Source: SAR86 cluster bacterium AG-313-D11
GTDB taxonomy: Bacteria > Pseudomonadota > Gammaproteobacteria > Magnimaribacterales > D2472
Reading direction: 5' to 3'
Length of the DNA stretch: 64,000 bases
NCBI GenBank assembly: GCA_003284215.1
Contig: QBVW01000001.1
Coordinates: forward strand, 62,001-126,000
Shown: positions 24,729-35,094 of the stretch, piece by piece
Layout: each line of letters begins with the position of its first letter
How positions within the stretch are numbered: the stretch's first letter is position 1
Notes under the pieces: generated by a model
What the model saw: the letters and a program-made list of their open reading frames with translations, nothing else
Databases searched by the model: none
Told to the model about the DNA's origin: nothing
Made by a program: the position numbers and the translations under genes

Positions 24729-25165
24729 TGAAAAAAGATATTATTACTTCCAAGCTATCAACTTTGCTTGTTCCCTCAAAATTATCAAATTTATATGCAT
24801 CTCTTATTGATCAAAGAAAATTCTCTTCTTTAAATTCCATCATGTGGGATGAATTTTCTATGAGCGGACATTTTGAAATAACTGGCTTGGAAAATTTTAT
24901 TACTGCTATGCAGCAGCTTGAAAACTATCAAAGTACAATGCATCAGATTATGAATGTCCAAGGAGAGTGGAAAGAAAATTTATATTCAGGAGAAACATAT
25001 TGTGTAGCTAGTCACATGTTTGATAAAGATAACAAGCCTTTTAAATTAGATATGGGCATAGTCTATTCTGATGTTATCGAGGTAAGGGAAGGTACTGCTA
25101 AGTTTATTTCTCGAGTTTTTTCACTCAAATGGCAGAAAACAGATCTCCTGGATGCTCCAGAGTAA
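24728..25165 (+). CDS. SnoaL-like/NTF2-fold protein
   Basis: The 145-residue product has the helix-helix-helix-strand order of SnoaL-like (NTF2-fold) proteins: SKLSNLYASLIDQRKFSSLNSIMWDEFSMSG, GLENFITAMQQLENYQSTMHQIMNVQGEW, YSGETYCVASHMFDK and FKLDMGIVYSDVIEVREGTAKFISRVFSLKWQKTD. Such proteins are polyketide-cyclase-like or small dehydratase/isomerase enzymes. Its ATG overlaps the stop of the luciferase-like gene, so a shared pathway is likely. It converges with the oxyR gene with a 2-bp gap. Confidence 0.75.
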   Translation: MKKDIITSKLSTLLVPSKLSNLYASLIDQRKFSSLNSIMWDEFSMSGHFEITGLENFITAMQQLENYQSTMHQIMNVQGEWKENLYSGETYCVASHMFDKDNKPFKLDMGIVYSDVIEVREGTAKFISRVFSLKWQKTDLLDAPE

Positions 25166-25167
25166 GA

Positions 25168-26070
25168 TTAAATTTTATCTAATGCTTTTAAGGACTTCTC
25201 AAAAAAATTCACCAGCATCCTGATACTATCTATTCCTGCAAAATGAGGCCTGGTGATTAATGCGATTTCACGATGAGGACCCGGCTCATTTAGGTGAGAA
25301 ATAGACAAACCTTTCTTGTTCCCAACTAATTCACTTAAAGCCATTTTTGGAACAAGTGTTGTGCCCATTTTCCCTTTTACTAATTGGATAAGTGTATTTA
25401 AACTTGAAGCCTTTAAGGAATATTGAGATGAAGAAGAGATATTGCATGCATCTAAAATATGATCTTTAAGACAATGCCCATCTTCAAGAAGCATTAACTC
25501 TGAATGTTCTAGCTCAGATGCTCTAATTTCAGCTTTGCCGGCATTTTTATTTTTATTATGGGACACCCAAAAGAAATCTTCTTCCCAAAATTTAAAGCAA
25601 ATAAGATCTTGTACATCATACGGCAAAGCTAAAATTGCCATATCCAAGTCACCCTCTCTAACCCTATTTGCAAGTACCTGAGATTGTCCTTCCTCTATCT
25701 TTAATTTTAGATTATTAAATTCCTTTTGCAGCTTAGGAAGAATCACTGGAAGGAAATATGGACTAATCGTTGGAATAATACCAATGGATAATGATTGACT
25801 TAGGCCCTTTGAATTATGTTGAGCAAGCTGGTGAATATTTTGTACTTCTAATTTTATCTTTCTCGCTTTAGCTAGAATCTCTAACCCAAGATTTGTCACA
25901 ATAACTTTTTTGTTTGTTCTTTCAAAAATTTTTACGCCCAGTTGCATCTCTAATTCGGTAATTGCGTTGCTTAAAGTTGACGGAGAAACAAAGCATTGAT
26001 CAGCAGCTTTTTTAAAGTGCAGGGTTTTTGCAACCGCTAAAGCATAATCAATTTGTTTTAAAGTTAACAT
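25168..26070 (-). CDS. oxyR: LysR-type regulator OxyR
   Basis: The 300-residue protein has an N-terminal LysR winged helix (LKQIDYALAVAKTLHFKKAADQCFVSPSTLSNAITELEMQLGVKIFER) and a C-terminal sensor domain with redox Cys residues at C200 and C209 in LLEDGHCLKDHILDACN, the same 9-residue spacing as E. coli OxyR C199/C208. The track starts at TTG 26073; ATG 26070 is preferred. Oxidised OxyR activates peroxide defence genes. It is divergent from katG, 137 bp apart, the classic arrangement for direct activation. Confidence 0.93.
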   Translation of the reverse strand: MLTLKQIDYALAVAKTLHFKKAADQCFVSPSTLSNAITELEMQLGVKIFERTNKKVIVTNLGLEILAKARKIKLEVQNIHQLAQHNSKGLSQSLSIGIIPTISPYFLPVILPKLQKEFNNLKLKIEEGQSQVLANRVREGDLDMAILALPYDVQDLICFKFWEEDFFWVSHNKNKNAGKAEIRASELEHSELMLLEDGHCLKDHILDACNISSSSQYSLKASSLNTLIQLVKGKMGTTLVPKMALSELVGNKKGLSISHLNEPGPHREIALITRPHFAGIDSIRMLVNFFEKSLKALDKI

Positions 26071-26180
26071 CAAGCATCTATTTTATCATTTATAAAATCG
26101 AATATAACATTCTTTTTTTATATATTTACCAATATATAGAAAATATGTAAACTTGCCTATACCACAGCTTTACGCAGTGA

Positions 26181-28349
<2,169 letters not shown>

Positions 28350-28364
28350 TCAAGATTAACCTTA

Positions 28365-28760
28365 ATGATAAAAAAACCGAATATTTTTAGACGATTCATA
28401 ATCTTCATAGTCGACTCTTGGAGGGCAGTTATGGATGTAAGGTTTAATCCACTCAAACATATAGATCCGAGCCTCCAAACATACTTCATGTTAGTCTTGT
28501 TTACTATTTGGAGCATATTTTTCGGATTGATAGCAATATTTTGGCTTGGATTTATTGGCTATAGCATCCCCATAAGTATATTGGTCCATGTCGCAATAAT
28601 TATCCCTATAGCATTTACAAATGCAGTTTTTGTTGATGCTGAAAGAGATGGTGAAAATTGGCTAACAGAATGGCGTGAAGAGCAATCGAGATACAAGCTA
28701 GTTATCAATAGACTGAAGACCAAGAATCTAGTTATATGGGATCCAAACAAAGAGGCATAA
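28365..28760 (+). CDS. two-helix membrane protein, hypothetical
   Basis: The 131-residue product has a basic amphipathic N-terminus (MIKKPNIFRRFIIFIVDSWRAVMDVRFNPLKHI), two strong hydrophobic helices (TYFMLVLFTIWSIFFGLIAIFWLGFIGYS and ISILVHVAIIIPIAFTNAVFVDAE), then a charged cytoplasmic tail (ERDGENWLTEWREEQSRYK). It starts 15 bp after katG on the same strand and could be co-transcribed. I do not recognise a family. The overlapping minus-strand ORFs in the track are shadows. Confidence 0.6.
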   Translation: MIKKPNIFRRFIIFIVDSWRAVMDVRFNPLKHIDPSLQTYFMLVLFTIWSIFFGLIAIFWLGFIGYSIPISILVHVAIIIPIAFTNAVFVDAERDGENWLTEWREEQSRYKLVINRLKTKNLVIWDPNKEA

Positions 28761-28768
28761 AGTAAGCT

Positions 28769-28945
28769 TTAATAATGCGGTGGTTTCTCGTAGTCTATTT
28801 CTGGGAAACTATACTTTTGATCTTTTATTCTCTTAGTTTTCTTGTGGTATTTTGACATCACATTCGCTGCATCATCAACAGCACTTGGCATATCTTTTTT
28901 TTTCGACTTGGAATGATTAATATGCTCAGGTTCAACTTTTTTCAT
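28769..28945 (-). CDS. small basic protein, hypothetical
   Basis: Starting at ATG 28945 (rather than the track's TTG 28963) gives 58 residues: MKKVEPEHINHSKSKKKDMPSAVDDAANVMSKYHKKTKRIKDQKYSFPEIDYEKPPHY. It is highly charged and Lys-rich, has no membrane segment, and stands between a convergent membrane-protein gene and the divergent coaD. The ribosome site is weak (AAAGAAT). A DNA/RNA-binding or ribosome-associated role is only a guess from the charge. It may be a real small gene or a chance ORF. Confidence 0.45.
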   Translation of the reverse strand: MKKVEPEHINHSKSKKKDMPSAVDDAANVMSKYHKKTKRIKDQKYSFPEIDYEKPPHY

Positions 28946-29010
28946 ATTCTTTATTTTACACAACCATTACAAGATTTTGCTGAATTAAGAATGTTTAGTA
29001 TCATTCGCTA

Positions 29011-29493
29011 ATGAAAACTGCTATTTATCCTGGTTCTTTTGATCCGATAACTTTTGGGCATATCGATATCGTAGAAAGAGCAGCAGCATTATTTGATAAA
29101 GTTATCATTGGGGTTGCTGAAAGTCGTTCTAAAAATCCACTGTTTAGTGTTGATGAAAGAATTGCACTCATTTCAGAAATATTTAAAGATAATCCTAAGA
29201 TTGAGGTTTTAGGATATTCAAGGAAATTAACAGTAGATTTAGCAAGAGATAATAATGCTATTGCAATTATTAGAGGCCTTAGAGCTGTGGCTGATTTTGA
29301 GTATGAATTTCAATTAGCAACTATGAACCGAAGTCTTGCACCCGATATTGAGAGTATTTTTTTCACTCCCAAGGATACTTTGATATACGTTTCATCCAGT
29401 CTTGTGAAAGAAATAGCAACACTGGGTGGCGATGTATCAAGATTTGTTTCTCCCAACGTCAAAGCTGCATTATTAAAAAAGATTGCAGGTTAA
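29011..29493 (+). CDS. coaD: phosphopantetheine adenylyltransferase CoaD
   Basis: The 160-residue protein has the nucleotidyltransferase signature YPGSFDPITFGHIDIVERA (TxGH), VGVAESRSKNPLFSVDERI-type segment, IIRGLRAVADFEYEFQLATMNR and YVSSSLVKEIATLGGDVSRFV. It makes dephospho-CoA from 4'-phosphopantetheine and ATP, the penultimate CoA step. Together with the CoaW-like kinase at 5 kb the window holds two CoA-pathway genes. Its 3' end overlaps convergent mutM by 4 bp. coaD-mutM adjacency is common in bacteria. No clear Shine-Dalgarno precedes the ATG. Confidence 0.96.
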   Translation: MKTAIYPGSFDPITFGHIDIVERAAALFDKVIIGVAESRSKNPLFSVDERIALISEIFKDNPKIEVLGYSRKLTVDLARDNNAIAIIRGLRAVADFEYEFQLATMNRSLAPDIESIFFTPKDTLIYVSSSLVKEIATLGGDVSRFVSPNVKAALLKKIAG

Positions 29494-30302
29494 GCTTGGC
29501 ATTTGCGACAAAAGTATGTCGCTCTTTGAGATTGAACTATTCTTTTAATCATTTCTTTTTTGCACGACAGGCAAGTTTTGTTAGTCCGGCCATAGACAGC
29601 TAAATCAATTTTAAAATATCCCTTGTTGCCATCAGGCTGATAGAAATCTTGCAATGTGGTTCCGCCTGCTTTGATAGCTCGTTTCAGAATTTTTTTAGTA
29701 GATAGAGAAATTTTGCTCGCCTCTTTTTTTGTAATTGTTTTACTTTTTCTTGTAGGACGAATTTTTGCTTCAAACAATATCTCATTCGCATAAATATTTC
29801 CTATACCCACTACATGAGCTTGATTCATTAGTGTAGTTTTAATTGGAGAAGAAGATTTTTTAATTTTTTGAAAAAGATATTCTCCATTAAATTCTTTAGA
29901 AAGAGGCTCGGGACCTAGGTTATCTAATAAAAAATGTTCATTTGATTTTTTAATAAAATGCATAGATCCAAATCTTCTTGGATCATTGAAAATTAATTTA
30001 CCACTTTGAAATATAAATTCGACATGATCATGTTTTTTATAAAAATTAGAGTTTTTTTTAGCAATCCTCAGTGTTCCGGTCATTCCCAGATGAATGAGTA
30101 TTTGCGATCGATCTAGATAAATTAATATATATTTTGCTCTTCTGCTGATCTCCTTAACCTTTATTCCGCTTAAGGCGTTAAAAGCTGAGCTATTTACTTT
30201 CCACCGAAGGTTTGGATTGTATATTTTTATAGATTCTATGTTTTGATTAACAAATTCCTGAATGGCTTGAACTGATGTTTCTACTTCTGGTAATTCAGGC
30301 AT
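29490..30302 (-). CDS. mutM: formamidopyrimidine-DNA glycosylase MutM
   Basis: The 270-residue enzyme begins MPELPEVETSV, supplying the catalytic N-terminal Pro and Glu. Other marks are HLGMTGTLRI (substrate-loop Lys region), NDPRRFGSMHFI, LGPEPLSKEF, VVGIGNIYANEILFEAKIRPTR (helix-two-turn-helix) and a C-terminal zinc finger CLSCKK...CRKCQA. It excises 8-oxoguanine and formamidopyrimidines and nicks the DNA. It is complete and convergent with coaD. Confidence 0.96.
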   Translation of the reverse strand: MPELPEVETSVQAIQEFVNQNIESIKIYNPNLRWKVNSSAFNALSGIKVKEISRRAKYILIYLDRSQILIHLGMTGTLRIAKKNSNFYKKHDHVEFIFQSGKLIFNDPRRFGSMHFIKKSNEHFLLDNLGPEPLSKEFNGEYLFQKIKKSSSPIKTTLMNQAHVVGIGNIYANEILFEAKIRPTRKSKTITKKEASKISLSTKKILKRAIKAGGTTLQDFYQPDGNKGYFKIDLAVYGRTNKTCLSCKKEMIKRIVQSQRATYFCRKCQA

Positions 30303-30371
30303 TTTTGTTATCTAAAAGGTATGTTGCGCATGCGTGTCTAAAAGATAGAAATTATTATGATTGAATTTCAA

Positions 30372-31175
30372 TCATTCATCTTTCCAATCTGGCGATCTTT
30401 TATTTATAAAAGCATCAATACCTTCTTTTGCATCCTCATTAAGAAGATTTTCCGCCATAACCTTTGATGTATATGTGTAAGCCTTAGATAAATCCATTTC
30501 AGCTTGGACATAAAAGGCTTTTTTTCCAGTTTTGATAGTCATAGAGGATTTACTAGCTATCTTGGCTGATAAATCTTTTACGGCCTCATCAAGTTCATTT
30601 TTGCCAATTACATCATTAATTAATCCTATTTTTTTTGCTTTTTTAGCGGAAATTAGATCGCCAGTAAGCAGCATTTGCATTGCATCTTTCCTGCCAACAT
30701 TCCTTGAAAGAGCAACCATTGGCGTTGAACAAAAAAGGCCAATATTGACTCCTGGAGTTGCAAATTTAGACTCTTGCGTTGCAATTGCCAGGTCGCAACT
30801 TGCAACTAACTGACACCCTGCAGCTGTAGCAATACCGTTAACTTCTGCAATAACTGGCTGTGGCACACTAATGATAAGTTGCATCAATGCAGAACATAAT
30901 TCAAAAAGGTTTTTAAAATATTTCTCTCCCTTGTCTTTGCTCTGTCTAGCTGCTGTAATTTCTTTTAAGTTGTGACCGGCACTAAATACATTTCCATTTG
31001 CAGCCAACACTATTACTTTAATAGATTCATCCTTTGATGCACTTTTAAATTCATCTAGTAAAAGATTTATCATTTCTTCGGATAATGAATTTTTAGATAC
31101 CAAGTCATTCATAATGAGGCGAAGGACTCCATTATTGGACCTTTCTTTGATTAAGATTTGTGCATTTTTATTCAT
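30372..31175 (-). CDS. enoyl-CoA hydratase/isomerase family protein
   Basis: The crotonase core is clear: VIVLAANGNVFSAGHNLKEI (oxyanion hole), PQPVIAEVNGIATAAGCQLVASCDLAIATQESKFATPGVNIGLFCSTPMVALSRNVGRKDAMQMLLTGDLISAKKAKKIGLINDVI, and a C-terminal HKEAF-like region. The track places the start at 31244 (290 aa), overlapping the CoA-binding gene by 34 bp; ATG 31175 (MNKNAQILIKERSNNG, 267 aa) fits the family better. The layout resembles the ECHDC3-type branch. It lies just downstream of the CoA-binding protein. The exact acyl-CoA is unknown. Confidence 0.85.
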   Translation of the reverse strand: MNKNAQILIKERSNNGVLRLIMNDLVSKNSLSEEMINLLLDEFKSASKDESIKVIVLAANGNVFSAGHNLKEITAARQSKDKGEKYFKNLFELCSALMQLIISVPQPVIAEVNGIATAAGCQLVASCDLAIATQESKFATPGVNIGLFCSTPMVALSRNVGRKDAMQMLLTGDLISAKKAKKIGLINDVIGKNELDEAVKDLSAKIASKSSMTIKTGKKAFYVQAEMDLSKAYTYTSKVMAENLLNEDAKEGIDAFINKRSPDWKDE

Positions 31176-31210
31176 CGTAAATTTATTAAAAGCTATTTTT
31201 TTTTTGAAGT

Positions 31211-31627
31211 CTAATGCATGTTCTCTAATTCTATTTTTGGACATCTATCCATAACAACTTTTAGGCCAGCTTTCTCTGCTAAATCTGCTGCTTCTGCATT
31301 AATTATGCCTAATTGAGTCCAAAGGACCTTAGCTTTTATTTCGATTGATTGTTTGGTGATCCCCATAATTGCATCTGAAGTTCTAAAAATATCGACCATA
31401 TCAATTGTTTCATCAATCGAGCTTAGATCTTTATAACAACGCTGTCCTAAGATTAAATTACCTTCTTCATTAGGATTGACTGGAAAGACTCTATAATCAT
31501 TTTCAATAAGTGATTGCATGACTTTAAAACTGTCTTTTTCTTTCTTCGCGCTAGCACCAACGACAGCAATTGTTGTAACTTCTTTGAGTATTTTTTTTAT
31601 ATAAGATTTAGAGTAATCCAGAATCAT
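31211..31627 (-). CDS. CoA-binding domain protein (YccU-like)
   Basis: The 138-residue product is a single CoA-binding Rossmann domain: TTIAVVGASAKKEKDSFKVMQSLIENDYRVFPVNPNEEGNLILGQRCYKDLSSI, DMVDIFRTSD, KVLWTQLGIINAEAADLAEKAGLKVVMDRCPKIE. The family is related to the N-terminal domain of ADP-forming acyl-CoA synthetases. Family function is not well defined. It is followed by the enoyl-CoA hydratase gene on the same strand and preceded by tolC 40 bp upstream, so a tolC-led operon is possible. Confidence 0.85.
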   Translation of the reverse strand: MILDYSKSYIKKILKEVTTIAVVGASAKKEKDSFKVMQSLIENDYRVFPVNPNEEGNLILGQRCYKDLSSIDETIDMVDIFRTSDAIMGITKQSIEIKAKVLWTQLGIINAEAADLAEKAGLKVVMDRCPKIELENMH

Positions 31628-31667
31628 TGAGTGAACATGAGACTTAATCTCAAACTAAGACCAAACA

Positions 31668-32999
31668 TTATCCGAGCAAATTATTTATTTCAATAAGGTT
31701 TTCAGGACTTAAGGTGCCTGCAGCCAAATGAAGACGAAGAGTCGTAATCAAATAATCATATTTTGCATTGGAGAGATTTCTTTCAGCGCTGTAAAGATTT
31801 TTTTCAGCTTGTAATAAATCAACAATATTTCTCGTGCCTACTTCATAACCAACTTTTGTTGCCTCTAGAGCGCTTGATGCAGAAACAACTGCTTGTTTCT
31901 GAGCACGAAGATTTGCAACCAATGTCACTACATTTGAATACTGACTCCTAACATCTTGTATAACACTTCTCTCAGCAAATAATGCATCCTCTGACGATTT
32001 ATTTGACTCTGCATAAGCTTGTTTAGTTCTTGAGATTACAGCACCTCCCTGAAAAATGGGCATGGATAGCTGAAGGCTGTAGGTATCTCGCTTTGTTTCA
32101 TCTGGAACAGTAATATTGAAAGCCCCACCAGTATTTAATCCATCATAAGCGTACTGATTAGTTTCTGATTCAGTTTGCGCCCCAACAATGTCAACTTTTG
32201 GTAAATGATTTGAGGCAACACTTCTCGCATTATTTTTCGATGCTAGTTTTCTTAAGTTTGCGGCCTGTAATCTAAAATTATTTTCAACAGCTTTTCTTGC
32301 CCATTCTTCTTTAGAAGCAGGAATGGGGTTTGATACATCTAAATCATTCACAAGCCCATCAAGAGAAATAATTTCTCGACCAACCAAAGCATTCAGTGAT
32401 TCTTTTGCGGTATAAACTTCCCCCTCAATTCTTGTTCTTGAGGCAATACTTAAGTCAAAAGCTAATTGAGCTTCTTGAACTTCGGTAACAGCTGCAAGAC
32501 CGACTTCATATCTTTGTCGAATTTGATCGAGTTGTTTTTTAATTGCTTTTTCTTCTGATCGAGCTGCGCTTAAATTATCAATAGCTCTTAAAACGTTAAA
32601 ATAAAGCTCGGCAGTTCTAACAATTAAACCTTGTTGAGAATATGCAAAATCAGCCTCTGCTGCATCTGTGAGAAATTTAGATTGTCTATATTTAAACCAT
32701 GTATCTAAACGAAGTAAGGGCTGCGTAAGACGCGCTGAAGTACTGAAATTATTGTATTGATTTTGAAGATTTCCATTTTGATAATATTCATTCCAGTTTG
32801 TTTGAGCGCTAATTGTTATGCTTGGAAGGAGGGCTGCACGCCCTTGGACTTTAATTTCTTTGCCTGATAAATATGAAAATTCTGCTGATTTATATTGTGG
32901 ATCATTTTCTAATGCATCATTGTAAATATCTAGCAAGCTGTCAGCAGTTGAATTAATGCTAACGGCAAGTAGAAATGTGATCAGATATATTTTTTTCAT
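31668..32999 (-). CDS. tolC: TolC-type outer-membrane efflux channel
   Basis: The 443-residue protein has a signal peptide (MKKIYLITFLLAVSINSTADSL) and the TolC duplication: SLLDIYNDALENDPQYKSAEFSYLSGKE, WNEYYQNGNLQNQYNNFSTSARLTQPLLR, QIRQRYEVGLAAVTEVQEAQLAFDLS in the first half and GAVISRTKQAYAESNKSSED, ALEATKVGYEVGTRNIVDLLQAEKNLYSAERNLSNAKYDYL in the second. It forms the outer-membrane tunnel for drug efflux or type I secretion. A strong promoter and palindromic operator lie just upstream. The partner pump genes are not in the window. Confidence 0.95.
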   Translation of the reverse strand: MKKIYLITFLLAVSINSTADSLLDIYNDALENDPQYKSAEFSYLSGKEIKVQGRAALLPSITISAQTNWNEYYQNGNLQNQYNNFSTSARLTQPLLRLDTWFKYRQSKFLTDAAEADFAYSQQGLIVRTAELYFNVLRAIDNLSAARSEEKAIKKQLDQIRQRYEVGLAAVTEVQEAQLAFDLSIASRTRIEGEVYTAKESLNALVGREIISLDGLVNDLDVSNPIPASKEEWARKAVENNFRLQAANLRKLASKNNARSVASNHLPKVDIVGAQTESETNQYAYDGLNTGGAFNITVPDETKRDTYSLQLSMPIFQGGAVISRTKQAYAESNKSSEDALFAERSVIQDVRSQYSNVVTLVANLRAQKQAVVSASSALEATKVGYEVGTRNIVDLLQAEKNLYSAERNLSNAKYDYLITTLRLHLAAGTLSPENLIEINNLLG

Positions 33000-33014
33000 A
33001 TTAAAATTTTTTAA

Positions 33015-33031
33015 TGTTTACAGTGCACACA
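33015..33031. promoter_or_regulatory. operator-like palindrome at the tolC promoter
   Basis: TGTTTACAGTGCACACA differs from the di-iron-operon palindrome (10210-10226) at 2 of 17 positions and sits in the same place relative to the promoter, abutting the minus-strand -10 box. It suggests a shared repressor; the mismatched half is TGCACACA rather than TGTAAACA. Confidence 0.6.
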
Positions 33032-33059
33032 TTAGAACTTGATAAAGATGGTATGTCAA
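33031..33059 (-). promoter_or_regulatory. strong sigma-70 promoter of tolC
   Basis: On the minus strand TTGACA (33059-33054) and TCTAAT (33036-33031) are separated by exactly 17 bp. The -35 is a perfect match and the -10 differs at one base. The last T of the -10 is the first base of the palindrome, so a bound regulator would block RNA polymerase. Confidence 0.75.
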
Positions 33060-33190
33060 GTTCACTTTACACTTAAATATAATTTATTCTATTTTAGTCT
33101 ATTGTAAAAAAATCTCCTAAAATCTCTTAAATTAATAGCTTTCTTTCAATTTAGTTAGAGTAGAATACTAATTAAAAGTTCATTAGCATC

Positions 33191-33194
33191 AGGA
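33191..33194 (+). promoter_or_regulatory. ribosome binding site for parE TTG start
   Basis: AGGA lies 8 bases before a TTG at 33203. This plus homology supports the rare TTG as the true start of parE; no ATG is positioned near the conserved N-terminus. Confidence 0.6.
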
Positions 33195-33202
33195 AATATT
33201 AA

Positions 33203-35092
33203 TTGGCTAAAAATTATGATTCAGAGTCTATAGAAGTTCTATCAGGCTTAGATCCGGTCCGGAAGAGACCTGGCATGTATACAGATACCTCTTGCCCCAA
33301 TCATCTTATTCAAGAAGTTTTAGATAACTCAATTGATGAGGCTTTAGCCGGCCACTGTTCAAAGATAAAAGTAATTCTTCATAAAGAGGGAGCTATTTCG
33401 GTCATTGATGATGGCCGTGGTATGCCAATAGATATTCATCCTGAGCACAAGGTTTCCGGAGTAGAGTTAATAATGTGCAAACTTCATGCTGGAGCAAAAT
33501 TCTCTGGGGAGGATTACAATTTTTCTGGTGGTTTGCATGGCGTTGGAGTATCTGTAGTTAATGCTCTTTCGCAAAATCTCTCTGTAGAGATCAAACGAGA
33601 TAGTCACAAGTTTGAAATGAATTTTCAAGGGGGTGATAAAACTTCAGATTTAAAAAAGGTTGGAGATATAGGCCCTAGAAATACCGGAACCTCCATCAGC
33701 TTTGAGCCTGATCCAAAATACTTTGAGACTATCAATATTGAAAAGAATAATTTAAAGCATCTGCTAAAAGCAAAAGCTGTATTATGCCCAGGTTTAACTA
33801 TTGAATATCATGATGATAAGAAGAATGAGAAGATCTCTTGGAATTATGAAAATGGATTAATTTCGTATTTATCTGAGTCTTCGGGTGATATTGAATTGCT
33901 TCTGGAAGAATCAATTTCTTGTAGCAAACTGGCAGATGATAATGCACTTGATTTTGTGTTGAATTGGTCTACTCAGCCAGCAAAAAATCTAATGAATGAA
34001 TCTTATGTGAATCTTATTCCAACTGCTCAAGGTGGATCTCACATGAATGGTTTCAAAGCAGGTTTATTGGAGTCGGTAAAAGAGTTTTGTGAGTTCAGAA
34101 ATTTAATTCCAAAAGGCTTAAAAATAACAGCTGATGATGTTGTGCAGCATAGCACTTTTGTTATCTCATCAAAGTTAACTAACCCCCAATTTGCGGGTCA
34201 AACAAAGGAGAGATTAGACTCAAAAGACCATCAGGCTTTTGTAAACTCAACAACTAAAGATATCCTCAGTATATGGTTCAATCAACATACAGAGGAGGGA
34301 GAAAAATTAGCTGAATTGGCTATTGCATCTGCTCAGGCTAGATCAAAAGAGATCAAAGTAGTTGATAGAAAGAAAACATTTCAAGGTCCCGCACTTCCTG
34401 GAAAACTTTCAGATTGTAATAGTACAGATCTAAATGAGACAGAGTTATTTTTTGTGGAGGGGGATTCAGCTGGAGGTTCTGCTAAGCAGTCAAGGGAAAG
34501 AAAATTTCAAGCAATTATGCCCCTGAGAGGAAAAATTTTAAATACTTGGGATTTAGAAAGCGCAGAGATTATGAAATCTGCAGAAATAAAAGATATCTCC
34601 ACAGCCATTGGAGTTAATCCAGGAAGCTCAGATATTGAATCTCTGAGATATGGAAAAATTTGTATTTTAGCTGATGCTGATTCTGATGGTCTCCATATTG
34701 CTACATTATTATGTGCGCTTTTTCTGAGACACTACAAGCCATTGATTCAAGCTGGACATATTTATGTGGCCATGCCGCCATTATTTAGGATAGATTGTGC
34801 AAAGGAAGTTTTTTATGCGCTTAGTGAAGATGAAAAGGATTTAATAGTTAAAAAATTAAAGACTAAGCCTGGAAAACCAAAAATAGACATTCAAAGATTT
34901 AAAGGTTTGGGGGAAATGAATCCTTCTCAGTTACGTGAAACAGTCATGGATCCCAAAACGAGAAGATTGGTTCAACTTACCATTACCGCGACTGATAATG
35001 TAAATAGCATGATGGATTTATTGCTTTCAAAGAAAAATGCTGGAGCGAGAAAAGAGTGGCTTGAAAAACGAGGAAAAATAGTAACGGTTTAA
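33203..35092 (+). CDS. parE: DNA topoisomerase IV subunit B (ParE)
   Basis: The 629-residue protein matches ParE length. It has the GHKL ATPase: [35 protein letters not shown] (ATP/Mg Asn), [24 protein letters not shown], and the TOPRIM domain: [48 protein letters not shown], with [22 protein letters not shown]. It decatenates chromosomes together with ParC. The start is TTG with AGGA upstream. parC starts 2 bp after its stop, so both are made from one operon in equal amount. GyrB would be about 800 residues, so ParE is preferred. Confidence 0.95.
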   Translation: MAKNYDSESIEVLSGLDPVRKRPGMYTDTSCPNHLIQEVLDNSIDEALAGHCSKIKVILHKEGAISVIDDGRGMPIDIHPEHKVSGVELIMCKLHAGAKFSGEDYNFSGGLHGVGVSVVNALSQNLSVEIKRDSHKFEMNFQGGDKTSDLKKVGDIGPRNTGTSISFEPDPKYFETINIEKNNLKHLLKAKAVLCPGLTIEYHDDKKNEKISWNYENGLISYLSESSGDIELLLEESISCSKLADDNALDFVLNWSTQPAKNLMNESYVNLIPTAQGGSHMNGFKAGLLESVKEFCEFRNLIPKGLKITADDVVQHSTFVISSKLTNPQFAGQTKERLDSKDHQAFVNSTTKDILSIWFNQHTEEGEKLAELAIASAQARSKEIKVVDRKKTFQGPALPGKLSDCNSTDLNETELFFVEGDSAGGSAKQSRERKFQAIMPLRGKILNTWDLESAEIMKSAEIKDISTAIGVNPGSSDIESLRYGKICILADADSDGLHIATLLCALFLRHYKPLIQAGHIYVAMPPLFRIDCAKEVFYALSEDEKDLIVKKLKTKPGKPKIDIQRFKGLGEMNPSQLRETVMDPKTRRLVQLTITATDNVNSMMDLLLSKKNAGARKEWLEKRGKIVTV

Positions 35093-35094
35093 TT

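Noticed and set aside
24728-25165. SnoaL-like gene as an aromatic dioxygenase small subunit
   Set aside because: It shares the NTF2 fold, but no Rieske large subunit is adjacent; the partner is a luciferase-like enzyme instead.
31176-31244. N-terminal extension of the enoyl-CoA hydratase
   Set aside because: The first 23 residues overlap the CoA-binding gene and do not resemble the family; ATG 31175 fits better.
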